This document shows positions 43,379-56,700 of a DNA stretch of 64,000 nucleotides, in pieces. The number at the start of each line of letters is the position of its first letter. Positions within the stretch are counted from its first letter, which is position 1. The notes below the pieces were generated by a model. That model was given only the letters and a program-made list of their open reading frames with translations. It was not told where the DNA came from and did not search any database. Origin of the DNA: Anomaloglossus baeobatrachus (taxonomy: Eukaryota > Chordata > Amphibia > Anura > Aromobatidae); contig NC_134354.1 of NCBI RefSeq assembly GCF_048569485.1, positions 690,354,698-690,418,697 of the forward strand, written 5' to 3'. The translations under genes and the position numbers were made by a program.

Positions 43379-44391
43379 CAAGTAAATAACAAAGGGGAAT
43401 AGAATGCAAAATAGCACACCTGAAGAAAAAGACATGTATCGCACATCCCAAAATCACACTTCTAATGCCACTAGACAAAAATTAAATAACTGAACATGAG
43501 GTTCTTTGTTTAACATTCTGATCAGACTGTATGAAGCCCCCTGTTACGTCACAGCGAACCTCTGAGTGAGTTCATAATCTATGCCTCAAAAGTGCGGCGC
43601 CGTGCGCCAACAACTGAGTCAGCGTCAATTCACCAGCAGGGCAGGTGACCTGATCAGACTGTATGAAGGCATTAGATCAAAGTTTGATTTTGGGATGTGC
43701 GACTCATGTCTTTTTCTACAGTTTTTGCATATTGCATTGTCTGTCACCTCTGTTTTTACTTGAATCAGCACTCCTCCCATTTCATGTTGTGCTAGTGCTG
43801 TGTGGCGGTCACTGTTGTGGTGGTTTTCTGTCGGTGGGGCGGTGTGGCCTGGAGTCATGGGGGCTCTGCCTTGTAGAATGGTGTTGTGAGGCACCAAGTC
43901 ACCTGCCCTGCTGGTGCATCGCCGTAGAAGCGGTGGTTGTCACTCGGCGCTGCACCTTTAAGGCATTAGAGTTAGGGACCCACTCAGAGGTTCGCTGTGA
44001 CGTGGCAGTGGGCTTCATACAGTCTGATCAGAATGTTAAACCAAGAACCTTATGATCAGTTATGTAACTTATGCCTAACGGCATTAGATCAAAGTATGAT
44101 TTGCGGGATTTGCGATTCATATCTTTTTCTACAGTTTTTGCATATTGCATGGACTTTCTATTCTCCCTGTGGAGAACACTTGCGGCTCCACAGCAATAAA
44201 TTGACATGTTTGTGGTTCGGAAATCCGCTCCACATGTCATTTTACGCTGCGAGAAAATTAAACACAGTGGGCATGGGAGTTCTAGAAATCCCAACCACTG
44301 TGCTTATACTGTACAACGCATCATTTTTGACGCATCCAACACACACTGCATCCAAAACACAGTGAACCCTGATCGTGGGCACACAGTCTTA

Positions 44392-44938
44392 AGGGTACTT
44401 TAAACGCTGCGGTCTCGCTAGCGAGCATACCTGCCCCCGTCAGTTGTGCGTCACGGGCACATCGCTGCCCATGGCGCGCACAACATCGATAGGAACAGTC
44501 ACACATACCTGCCTAGCGATGTCGCTGTGACCGGCGAACCGCCTCCTAAGGGGGCAGTTCGTTCGGCGTCATAGCGACGTCACTAAGCGGCCGCCCAATA
44601 GATGCGGAGGGGCGGAGATGAGCGGGACGTAACATCCTGCCCACCTCCTTCCTTCCTCATTGCCGGCGGCCACATGTAAGGAGATGTTCCTCGTTCCTGC
44701 TGTGTCACACATAGCGATGTGTGCTGGCACAGGAACGAGGAACAACCTCATTACTGCACATACAACGATTTTTGGTAAACGACCTCTCCAAAACCAATGA
44801 GGTTCTCTCTTTTGCGATCGTTGAAGGTCGCTCGTACGTGTCACACACTGCGATGTCGCTAACGACGCCGGATGTGCGTCACAAACACTGTGACCCAACG
44901 ATATATCGTTAGCGATGTCACAGTGTGTAAATGGCCCT
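44392..44938. mobile_element. Harbinger-type MITE
   Basis: The ends AGGGTACTTTAAACGCTGCG and CACAGTGTGTAAATGGCCCT are flanked by TTA (44389-44391 and 44939-44941). Its left TTA coincides with the right end of the outer MITE of the nest. It belongs to the CTTTACACG subfamily. Confidence 0.8.
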
Positions 44939-44951
44939 TTAGAGTTCAGTA

Positions 44952-45454
44952 TGTTGAGGAGAGCCATTAGATGAAATACTTGATTAACCTCTTGATAGGG
45001 GATTGTGAGAAGTGTGTCGATTTGCCTTACATGAACCAGGTTTTCAGAGATAACTAAGATGGCCACCGATGACATCATAGACCCTCCCATCAGCATGGAT
45101 CCACCAGATGACGTCCCTTCCATCAGCATCACCATTGATGCATCCAATGACGTCATAGATCCACCTACGATGACACCCACCAATCAGCTCATGGACTAAC
45201 ACATTGTTCAACCCACTGACGAATGGACACATCCAAGTATGCCCACTGTTGAGCTGACCATGACCCCTTTCCTAGTTTTTATAAAGGCATGTTCTTGAAT
45301 AAATCTCTGTTTCTGGGCCACCTCTGATCGAGGAAAGATGAATATCCGACTGTGTGTGTCTGATGTCATTTTTCAAGCATTCACTCGATCCAACATTAAT
45401 TAGAATCAGGCAGTAGGCAACGAGTGAACCCCAGGTTAAGTGTTCACTCTAACA
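44952..45454 (+). repeat. 5' LTR of the decayed retrovirus
   Basis: 503 bp from TGTTGAGGAG to CTCTAACA, with matching TGTT/AACA ends. It contains a TATA-like TTTTTATAAAGGC near 45278 and AATAAA near 45298. The primer site begins three bases after it. Confidence 0.72.
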
Positions 45455-45457
45455 AAT

Positions 45458-45475
45458 TGGTGCCCAACATGGGGC
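45458..45475 (+). promoter_or_regulatory. Primer-binding site, tRNA-Lys1,2 type
   Basis: TGGTGCCCAACATGGGGC agrees with the tRNA-Lys1,2 primer-site consensus at 16 of 18 positions. Its place just after the LTR supports the retroviral reading and the plus orientation. Confidence 0.75.
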
Positions 45476-48400
45476 CATCAGACGTAGATGCCCAAAAACC
45501 CATGGAATCCGGCAATTGGAATGTCAGGATGAGCTACACACCACAGGAGACAGTAGATTGATCTCCTCCTAACCCAGAGCACGGTAAGTCTGCTGATTTT
45601 CATAATCTCTAGCCTTTTCATGTGCCTCTTGGGGTGTGCTGCGCTGATTGCCTGAGTGTGTCCGGTTTTCAGGGTATCTGTATAGACGGCAGACGGGTCT
45701 CACGGCTGTTGGCCATATTAATTGTGGAAGAACCGTCCACATGTTTAGTTGCCTGCTGCCTGTTCTGTGTTGTCTAAAGGGGAGATTGACTGGTAGTCAG
45801 GAGAGCAAGTGGGTTTGTGAGAGTCGTCTGGAAACGTAAAGGATACTGTCTGTGGTCTAGTATATGGTTGTCGCCTGTGGTACAGTTTATGGTTCTGTGA
45901 GGAAATACATGGGACTGCTGGTATGTGGTAATCTTGGGGCCTAGCGCAGTGTAGCGTGGAAGGGCTGGTACGGATACCATTGGGGCATAGCGTTTAAGTT
46001 AAGGCTGGTATGTGGTAGTCTTGGGGCCTAACGCTGGTCGTGAAGTGGCTGGTATGGATACTATTGGGGCTTTTAGCGCAAGTTTGGGTGATATAATTGG
46101 TATGAGGTGTCTTGGGGTCTAGAAAGAGCGCTGGATGTGAATTGGCTGGTACGGGCACCTTGTAGCCAGGGGTGACACTATTGGTGTCTTTGTGAATTAC
46201 GGAACATGTAGGAACTGGGCAGGGATACAGTGAATAGGCGCCTGCTGCAGACTTAACAAAACTTTACTTAGTGTTTTCAGTTGTGAGTCATATCCCTTGT
46301 CTTTTTGTTTGTTGGTGTTTTTATCTTGGTCTGCATAGAAAAAGAAATTGATGTAGTTGTGTTGTATTGGCACTAGGCCAAATTCAGATGGCAAATTAGA
46401 CCCATGTACATCAGTTGAGACTCATGAAAAGTCATGTTACAATGGATTATATGCTGCTTGCGCATGGGGAAGGGGAAGGGTTTCTGAAAGTTTATTTAGT
46501 GTCTATATAGAGAGAATTGGGTAGAAGGGGAAAGGAAAAAGAAAGACTGAGTTTCGAGTTAGGTATATTACAAAAATATACCTTGTGAAATGCCACCACC
46601 ATATAATGGCGATGGTGAGGTATGGGCCTGTTCTAGTTATGACCGTAAAAATCCGAATGAGAGTAAACTTTGTTGTGGATGTGGGGACTCTTGGCCGTAA
46701 TACTGTGTTGATAAACCATGTGATATTCCTGGTGGCAGCCATTTTAAGACAGAGCATGTGTTTTTATTTACACCCAAGATGGTGGCCAGAGACAAAGACA
46801 GGAAGTGAGTGGGGGGATGTGTGAAGAAGAACATGTGCCCTGTAAATGTTTGAACAATAGACTACCACATACTTAGCCAGAAAAATAAGTGTTTTTGTCT
46901 ATAATTAGACTAAGATCATGTGTGTGTATGTATAAAGTATTGAATATAGGCAGGAAGGATAATTGTTTAAACTTTTAAGTTTAGCAGAAATAAAATCAGT
47001 TTCTCCCTTCCCCCCGCCCACATGGTTTAACCACCCTTAGACAAAAACCATGTGCTATTCTGGCAGTGGCCATTTTGTTAGTAAATCTGTGGGAGCCATC
47101 CCTCTATAGCCTTCAGTGCACCCACTGAATAACATGAAGTGTTAGTAAGGGAAACTACACATATTGATAAAGTAATATTTGGGAGTTGGGACAGTCATAG
47201 AGTGTCAGATTAGTAGGGAATTGGATATAATGAGTATTTGCAATGTGAGTCTCAGAGATCAAAATGTTAAAGTCCATTACTATATTAAAAATAATAAATT
47301 AAAGCCATTAGAAAAAGTTTATAGTACTAAAAGATTGAATGATTGAGTAGTTGTGCTGGAGGTGGCTGTGAAAGACACTTAAAATAGATCCAGTGTGCAG
47401 GTTGGATTGAGTCAGGACAGTCATAGGGGGAATGTCTTATTAATTAGTAAGCAATAAAAGAATAAGAGGAAAAAAAAAACAACTTAAATACAGATATGAT
47501 GAAAAATAAAAATACATATTCCAGTTATGAATGGGGTGAATAAATCCTGAGTTACATGTTTTAGAAAAAAAAGGAAAAAAAATCCAACGGAAGAAGAGAG
47601 ATTTGACTTGTGTCCTGGTATTGAAGAAGCCTATTTGCTTCTGGTTTTGGGGGGGAGGAGTAACTTTTAGAAAAAAAACAACAAAAAATACTTGTGGAGC
47701 AGGATTTTTTATCTCACCTTGCAGTGGGATCTATTGTGGACAAGCTGTGAAAGAGAGGGCCAAACATGGGGGTGTTTCCACATTTAATTCATTGTAAATT
47801 GTATTGGAAAACGTAATTAAAAATAGTTTATTTTACTAAGTTTATTCTAAAAGAATATAATTAATTGCGGACATGTTTGGATTTATTGGTAGAAACTGGA
47901 GCATAGAAGTCTGTTAGTCAGATAATTTTCTTTGGCAAATCAGCATTTTATGGTGATTTACTAGATGGCCAGCATTTAGTTGTTCTAGTTCTTTCTTTCT
48001 CCCTTCATGCACATAAATAAGTTATAGTATATTTGGACACAGAGATGCTGACAATTCGCTGATAATATATTTTACAAATCTGTTGTGTTGCGTTAGTTAT
48101 AATCTGTATTAATAATCTAATTTATTAATAATAATTTGGTTTAAGGTATGTGGATGATTTTTGGCATTCTGAGTTTATGATATTTAATGTCTTGAATCAT
48201 TTGTTTTCTTTTTGTAGAAAGAAAGATTGTAATACAGATTTCTGTAGTTCAAGCAAAGGGTAAAAAGCCATTGAAATGGTTTTCCATTATTAAGTTACAG
48301 ATGAAAACAATATTAAAGATGTTCCTAGATATGTACAATCCACACAATGTGACTTTTATGCCTAAATGTAGAGCTCTGGTGCCACACACTTTTTGAATCT

Positions 48401-49360
48401 AGTTATGCTTTGGATAATATATTCAAAAAGGGGGGGGGGGAAAGATATGAAAAGTCACACCTATTTTTAAGTTTTTAATTTGTTCATCGATTGAGTTTTT
48501 CTTTCAAGTTTCTTTATATTTTTATCTGTAATGGAGGATACAGCAGACATACACATATCTAACGGTTGCTCTGATGTAACAAGAATTGTCAGGTTTTGAA
48601 CATGTCTCAGATGAGCCCATTGCTAATGCAGATTTTCAGTTTATCCGTAGATTGATCCAGATACCAAGATGCTGATTGATTCTACACTGGATATGCTGAG
48701 GTTACACAACATGAGGTAATAAAAATTGAACCACTCGCTCCTCTCCCATCGGAATAGGAGAAAGATGAAGATTTGCAATCGCTGTTGTGCGGAAAGTGGT
48801 AAGATAGTCAAATGTGGATATAGGCAGCAGATCTTTTTTTAGTGTGACGTGATAAACCTATAAAAGACCGTAGAGTTCATGAGCCCAGGTGGAGGCTCTC
48901 CTGTTATCAAATGAGCCTGGTACAGTGGAAGATAGGGCTCACGTCTGAGCTGACTGAGGGAGCTGGAGGAGATGCTCGCACAGGTGCAGATAACAAAGAA
49001 ACAGTGAACGGGCCTAGAGTTGAGTCCTTTACCAATGCAGACCAGCACGATACCTCGGTGGCACCTGTCACGTCCGTGACATCTGTCACTCTTCGTGTTC
49101 TTAAATCCTTACAGGAACAAGGGATTCAGCAAGGAACGGCGTGTGAGACGCAGGGAGCCATCTGTCTGAGGAAGGTCTGTGCTTAAAGGGCGGTAAGCTT
49201 TCTCTGCCATGAGTGCTCTACTCAATAATGGTCCAGGTAACCAATGAACACTTGACAAAAACAGTTATAAGTGTGGTGGTGGACAAGATATGGGTGGCAC
49301 CACTGCCCAGTACCCAGGTGGCCAGACACATCCAGTCTTGTAAGACCTGTACTTAATACA

Positions 49361-49830
49361 AGGTAGAAATAATTTGTCATACTTTTTCAAAAAACTGTGT
49401 GCATTGATGCCCTTATTGATAGTCTATTCAACGTTCAGACTAAGTCTAATTTTTATAGTAATGTATGATATGGTGACTTTAGTCGATTAATAATATATAC
49501 ATTATGAACTCCTGTACTCTATTGTTAATAGTTACTTTGTGATTGCAGGCTTCTGAAGCCTATGACCGGACAACCCCTTTAATTGTGGGTGGGGCTGAGG
49601 CCTGAGACCTCCAATTAGTCAAAATGCCTCTCTGAAGTGTGCAGGTCCTACATAAGCAGTGTATACTCAATAGTAAGTCTACAGATCTGTACATTGCTCT
49701 ATTGAAGCCTTGTATATATTACTATAAGCTATATCATTTTAGTATATTTTTTTGTAGTTGTTTGATAATCTAAAACTAAAGTGCATAGTCCAGAATAGTG
49801 AAAATGAAAGTAAAAGCATAAGACATAAAT
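49361..49830. other. Intergenic sequence beyond the retrovirus remains
   Basis: AT-rich, with nothing recognised. It lies past the likely ESPL1 polyadenylation sites. Confidence 0.35.
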
Positions 49831-49839
49831 AGAAGGCAA

Positions 49840-50583
49840 CGTCTTTATTATGCAAGTTTATATAATTTCCCTTAACACGCTCATCCATTAGAAATATATT
49901 TATAACGTAACTGTCATTTTAAATCTTTTTCATATATTGTAGCCCATTGAACATGGTGGAGATCGGTAGGGGTCCAGGTCCTGAGAACCCCCTATTGCTC
50001 GCTCCAAAAACTGCACAGCTGTGTACGGACCCCACAGACTTTCTATTGAGTGTGTACAACTCTGAGCCCTTCTGCACAGTGTGATCGGCGAGGGTCTCTG
50101 AACAAAGACCCCCCCCACACGTATGTCACATTCAAAAAGCTTACAACATAAAAAAAAATATATATATTAAAAATCACAAGTTCAACTTTTAATTTATTTT
50201 TCAACTCTAAAAACCACATACGGTATACAAAATGTTCCAATGTATAAAACAGCCCCTGTGAGTGCAGAGTTCATGTGCTCCCTCAGATCCTGCCAATAAA
50301 TAGCTGAACTTATATACACGTTATTGATCATAAGCGACCATTTACTCGACTTCTGGAATAATATAAAACCCATGGGTCCTTGGCCCGCAGGCGAGACCTG
50401 TGTGTTGCATTTAATGCCACAATACATTTCATTTTCTTCCTACGTCACAAATAAGTCGTTTAAATATGAGAAATGCAGTTTAGGTGTTTGTACATATACA
50501 ATAGCATTTACATAGATTACACGGAGTCAGCCTGTAAGCATGTGTCTATACAATGCACTGAATGGTGCACAGAACAGTCAGCG
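49840..50583 (-). other. ESPL1: ESPL1 3' UTR and polyadenylation signals
   Basis: Downstream of the separase stop codon on the minus strand, AATAAA occurs at 50193-50198 (about 390 bases after the stop) and again near 49843. The nearer one would give a short 3' UTR. A repeat-like segment (GATCGGTAGGGGTCCAGGTCC, about 49960-50100) lies between them. The true end cannot be told from sequence. Confidence 0.5.
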
Positions 50584-50785
50584 TCACTGCAGGGCCACCG
50601 GTAACCCATAAGCCACAGGAGCCGCGCCAATGATGTACTTCAGCTTAGGAGCCTGGCGAGACTTAAATAAGTATTTCAGGAGAGAGGCTCCAGGCCCGGC
50701 CTTCATCCAGCCTTGCAAGAAAGCCACCGTGTAGCGATCAATCTCTCGGTCTGTGACGTCCCACAAGTTACCAACAACCAGGGGG
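50584..50785 (-). CDS. ESPL1: ESPL1 last coding exon, with stop
   Basis: The exon is 202 nt, from a TTAACACAG acceptor to TGA (50584-50586). It begins with the third base of a Cys codon and reads [20 protein letters not shown], then [14 protein letters not shown], and ends [19 protein letters not shown]. Human separase has [20 protein letters not shown] and LKYLIGAAPIAYGLPVSLR at the same places. Length and ending agree with the human C-terminus. Confidence 0.97.
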
Positions 50786-51786
<1,001 letters not shown>

Positions 51787-52584
51787 AAAGGGAATCTGTC
51801 AGCAGGTTTTTACTAAGTAATGTGAGAACAGTATGAAGTAGGGGCAGAGAGTCGGATTCAAAGAATGTGTCACTTACTGGGCTGTTTGGTTCAATAAAAA
51901 TCAGTGTTTTACCAGCAGAAAATCACTACTGGACTAGCTGTTACACCTCCTAAGGCCTACGCCACACGGCATGAAAATCTGAGCGAGTGGAATGCAATGT
52001 TTTATCGCATTACACTCGGACCAATATTAGCCTATGTCCCAGCGCACATGAGCGATTATTTTCTCAGCCCTAATCGGTCAAGTCTATGGGGCAAGAGAAT
52101 AGAGGGGGGGGAATAAATATATCTCACTGCTCTTGCGGTACAGCAGTGTACTACGAGTGCGGGGGAAGAATGGCAATAGCCGGCAACGGAGGAGAGCCAG
52201 CCAGCCCCTCCTCAGAGCCAGCCAGCCAGCCCCTCCTCAGAGCCGGCCCGCCCCTCCTCAGCTGCTGTGCTGCCAGCGTGAGCTGAGTGTCATGCGAGGA
52301 TCGCAGTAGATCCTCATGTGGCCCCGGCCTACTGCTGCTGTGTAGCCTCACACCACTACTGATTAGCAGCTTTATCTCCATGTACAGTGTACACAGCTGC
52401 CAATCAGAGGTGTGCTCAGGGTTATACACAGATCAGCTTTCTAAACACTGCAGCAGAAGAACAATGAGTTTATCAAAACTGTTGCACCCAGTAAACTAAA
52501 TGGCACATCACTATTATGAGGGTCTCTGCCGCTACCTCATGCTGTTCTCAGGTGGGGTAGAAAAATCCTGCTGACAGATTTCCT
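51787..52584. mobile_element. T2-type MITE (GAATCTGTCAGCAGG group)
   Basis: The ends AAGGGAATCTGTCAGCAGG and CCTGCTGACAGATTTCCT are inverted repeats flanked by TTAA (51783-51786 and 52585-52588). A segment starting CCTAAGGCCTACGCCACACG near 51949 looks like part of another MITE inserted inside. It lies in the ESPL1 last intron. Confidence 0.8.
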
Positions 52585-52607
52585 TTAAGTCCTTCCCTCT
52601 ACCCTAA

Positions 52608-52951
52608 GGCTATGTGTGCACGTGTGCGCTCTGCACCGCACCTAAAAGGTGCGCTTCAGAGCACAGCTGAAAAGCTGCGTTCTGAAGCGCATGGTGCCAG
52701 CAGAGAACGTGCGCTCTGCATGCTGCCTCTCCCTATAGACCGCATGCAAACCGTACGGAAGAAGTGACATGTCACTTCTTAGAACGCAGCGATTCGGGCA
52801 GCAGCCGAATCGCTGCGTTCTAATATGCCACGTGCGCACGGCCCCTGCACAATCTCCATAGACTGTGCAGGAGACGAAGGACGCATGCAGTTACGCTGTG
52901 CTGCAGATCGCAGCGTAACAGCATGTAATACGCACACGTGCACACATAGCC
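52608..52951. mobile_element. Harbinger-type MITE, GCTATGTG end group
   Basis: The ends GGCTATGTGTGCACGTGTGC and GCACACGTGCACACATAGCC are perfect over 20 bases (allowing for terminal overlap) and flanked by TAA (52605-52607 and 52952-52954). The interior has AACGCAGCGATTCGG inverted pairs around 52785-52820. It looks relatively young. Confidence 0.88.
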
Positions 52952-52954
52952 TAA

Positions 52955-53712
52955 AGCCGAATGGAACAGACTTTGCCACTTTTTTCAGCAAACTTTTTAA
53001 AAATTACTTTTTTTTAAATTTCTATATAAATTCGTAGAATTACGGTCCCTTCAAAAAGGAATAGATCCATATGTTAGGGCAACCCAAGACATGCCATGAC
53101 TGCGACTCCTGTCAGTCTGAAGATGATGGCAGACCCTTAGTTAAATTCCCAACTACCAAGAAGTGATGCCATGTCCTACTGGTGAAGAGTTTACAGAAGA
53201 GTTCATTTGCTAAAATGTGAAAAAAAAATCTTTATCACCTACGCCCTGATGGCTTAGGGTCTGACTGCTGGGACCCCCACTGATCCTGAGAATGGTCCAC
53301 TGCGATGCCGTTAACATGGAGTGGTGACCATGCCTGTGTAAACACTGCACTCTGCCATCCATGGGATCCCAAGGGCGCATTTTACAAGCCCATTCTTGTG
53401 ATTAGAGGGTATCTCAGAGGCCAAATGGATAGATGATACTGTAGATCTCTGGAGACTATTTTCTTTTCTTAAATACACGTTTGTTGGGTGTACCCTGCTG
53501 AGGAGGAGACACTTGCATAGTGTCATAGGCCGCCCCCTGGAAGCCGCATACACCCCGTGGTCATCCTGTGTCCCTAATGAAGTGATTGAGAAAATCATTT
53601 TGCAATTGTTTCTTGTTTTTTTGCACCATTTGGCTTTTAGAGGCTCTTAGTTTTTCACCATATTCAACTTTGATGTGGTCTATGGTCATAAATCAGCTGA
53701 GAGGGGCTTAGG
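52955..53712. other. ESPL1 last intron, repeat-like sequence
   Basis: Includes GACTGCTGGGACCCCCACTG, a motif of a dispersed repeat also hinted at near 49960. No ends were defined and no gene was seen. Confidence 0.4.
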
Positions 53713-56700
53713 AAAAAAGAGAATTTTGTTACTTACCGTAAATTCTTTTTCTTATAGTTCCGTCATGGGAGACCCAGACCATGGGTGTATAGCTACTGCC
53801 TCCGGAGGACACACAAAGTTACTACACTCAAAACGTGTAGCTCCTCCCTCCTAGCATATACACCCCCTGCTAGCCAGACCTAGCCAGTTTAGTGCAAAAG
53901 CTGAAGGAGGACATCCACCCACAAGAAGAGACAAAGGAAAATCCGGAAGAACCGGGATCTCTGTCTACAACAATAACAGCCGGTGAAGACACACGGAATA
54001 AGAAACCTGCCAACAGGCAATAGGGAGGGTGCTGGGTCTCCCATGACGGAACTATAAGAAAAAGAATTTACGGTAAGTAACAAAATTCTCTTTTTCTTTA
54101 TCGTTCCTATGGGAGACCCAGACCATGGGACGTCCTAAAGCAGTCCATGGGTGGGAATAAACAGACAACTGAGAAGCAGGAAAACCCAACTTCACAAATG
54201 GGCGACAGACGCCTGAAAGATGCGTCAGCCCAAGCCCGCGTCTGCCAAGGCAAGAGCATGCCTTGGATAGAGCTTCGAAAAAGTACGCAGACTAATTCGA
54301 GCTGCAGTCTGACAGACCTACTGAGCCGTAGCCTGGTGCTTGAAAGCCCAAAAGGCACGGACCGGTCTGATCAAATGTGCTCTGATCCCCGGCGGGGAAG
54401 GCACTTGAGTACCTTGTAGGCCTCGGAAATGGCCGACCTAAGCCAACGAACCAGGGTCGGCTTAGATACCGAGACCGCTACGCTGACTAGCAGTCAGTAC
54501 CAGAGAGAGAGGTGCACCGCCTAATAACGGCGGTGCGAGACACATAGATCCGGGGCGCCCGCACCAGATCCAGGAGATGCAACGCTTCCTCAAAGCGATG
54601 AACAGGAGCCGGACAAAAGGAAGGCAGGAAAATTGCCCCGGATAAGGTGGAAGCAGTAACCACCTTAGGGAAAAAAGTCCGGAGTCGGACGGAGACCACC
54701 TTGTCTTGATGCAAAAGACCAAAGAAGGGGGTGACTCAGAGTGCAGCCAGAACTCCCTGGCGGGAAATTATAGCCACTAGAAAGACTATTTTCTGTGAAA
54801 GATAAAACAAAGAAACCTCCCTAAGAGGCGTAGAGGGGGGTTTCCGGGAACCGGGAGGACCGGATGAAGGTCCCAGGGTTCCATAGGCCGCCGGAAAGGC
54901 GGAATGATGTGAGACGCGCCCTTAAAGGAGCGCACCGGAGCCAGCCGGACGATACGCCGCTGGCACATACTGACAGAGCCGAGACCTGTCCGTTATTGAG
55001 GGATAGTCCTAGCTGTAGACCGGACTGTGGAAGGGACAGGAGGGTCGGCAAGGCTAAAAAGGTCCAAGGACACCTTGGAGCTCGAGTCATAGCGGAGATG
55101 ACTTCAGGAAGGATACCAGAAGTCGCCAAGATCCAGGACTCAATAGCTACGCCGTCAATCTGAGAATCCAGAATTCTGACAGAAAAAACGGACCTTTGAG
55201 AAAAGGTCTGGACGGTCCGGAAGATGCCATGGCAACCCAACGGACAGAAGGAGCAGGTCAGGATACCAAGCCTGCCTGGGGCAGTCTGGAGTAAGAGAAT
55301 GACCCGACGGCCCCCTCTTTTTTTTTTTTTTTTGTTTACTGATCTTGCGCAGGACTCTGGGCAAGAGGTAGAGGCGAAGCTGGATCAAACATGAACCAGT
55401 GTGTCTACTGCAAAACCTGAGGATTGTGGACCACGGTTGGACAGCTGAAATAGTCTGCCTTGCAGTTTTGACATCTAGGATGTGGGCTGCGGATACGGTG
55501 GACTAGGAGTCCCTTGTCCACTGAAGAATGTTGAGGCGCCAAGATTGCCAGGCGGCTGAGTGTCCCGCCCTGGAAGTTGACGTAGGAAAACGCTGTCACG
55601 TTATCCGACTGAACTCGAATGTGCCTAGCCGCCAACAGATGGTGAAGGCTTAGAGAGCTAGAATACAGCTCTGATTTCCAGCCCATTGATCTAGAGGGCT
55701 GATTCGGACAGAGTCCAAGCGCCCTGCGCTCCGCGGTGGAGATATACTGCTCCCAAGGCGGAAAGACCAGCACCGTGGTGAGGATCACCCGGGACGGGGC
55801 CAGGAAGGAGCGTCCCTGAGACAGAGTGGCCGAAACCACCACTGCAAACAAGCCCCCGGTCAGTGGCAAAGCCACCACACCGTGGAAGGAGGGAGTTCGC
55901 GTGTACAGCGGAAAACATCCAGTCTCAGAGGACGCAGGCGGGCAAGGAATCGCTTCCATTGACGCCACCGTCTGACCAGCACCTGTATTTGGTGTCTGAT
56001 AGAACGACGTCGACCGCCAGCGGAGGGACTACTGATCGACTAAGAGCGGCTTCATAAGAGCCGACAGAGTCTCGAATCGCGTCCCTGAGAACCTCTGGTT
56101 CGAAGTCAGAGTGGACTTGAACAGAATGACAAGCCACCCGAATAGGTTAGAGTGGCGAGAGTAAGCGAAGTACTCTGCTAAGAGTCTGCACTGGATGAAG
56201 CCCTGAGAAGAAGGCCGTCCAGGGCAACCGATCACTGCCAATCCCTAGGGGTGCAGGACCCTAATCACAGCAGCCCCATGAGAATACTCGATGGGCCGTG
56301 GCTAACCCCAAGGGAAGAGCCACGAATTGGACCACTCTGATGGCAAAACGTAGTCAACGCTGGTGTGAACCTGCGATTGACCCCTGCAGAAAGGCATCTC
56401 TGATGCCGATGGCTGCTAGGGAATCTCCTTGGGTTCTTGATTGGTCCGGTGAAAAAAACACACGGAACAAGACTGAGACTCCATGTGAAAACGCCACACC
56501 TGACCATGCTTGAAAAGCTAAAGATCCAGGCCGGAAGGCACCGCCCTGTTCGGGGACTGGAAATAGATTTAAACAAAAATCTCAGAACCGTTCCCAGTTG
56601 GGAACCGGTACAATTACTCCATTGGCCTGCAAGAAATGCACGGCCTGTGAGAAGCCTTGGAGCCGGGAGGAGGTGACAGAAAAAATCTGTTTGGCGGGTG

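Larger units (their letters stand above)
37126..44112. repeat. Fold-back repeat interrupted by an LTR retroelement
   Basis: Left arm 37126-37575 and right arm about 43700-44112 are inverted copies, sharing CATACTTTGATCTAATGCC, TTTAACATTCTGATCAGACT and GCAGGGCAGGTGACC. A shorter forward copy lies at 43440-43690. The arrangement is rearranged and its class was not identified. Confidence 0.65.
36977..44388. mobile_element. Outer MITE of a five-level nest
   Basis: GAATACGTGCCCACGATC at the left and GATCGTGGGCACACAGTC at the right are inverted repeats. TAA lies before the left end and TTA after the right end. The two ends enclose the fold-back repeat at about 37126-44112 and everything inside it. 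Pairing of ends 7.4 kb apart is an inference from their match. Confidence 0.55.
44952..49360 (+). mobile_element. Endogenous retrovirus remains with one LTR (fossil)
   Basis: An LTR (44952-45454) is followed by a primer site resembling tRNA-Lys1,2 (45458-45475), then about 3.9 kb of decayed internal sequence. Pol remnants are visible: an RNase H-like piece around 48.64-48.79 kb (peptide traces such as VTQHEVIKIEPLAP) and an integrase zinc-region trace VARHIQSCKTC near 49.32-49.35 kb. No second LTR was found, so the right part is missing. It is heavily broken (many interruptions) and old. The retroviral class was not resolved. Confidence 0.7.

Noticed and set aside
29345-50583. Exons of PFDN5 or MYG1, neighbours of ESPL1 in human
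   Set aside because: Reading both strands gave no peptide resembling either protein. Short exons could still be missed by eye.
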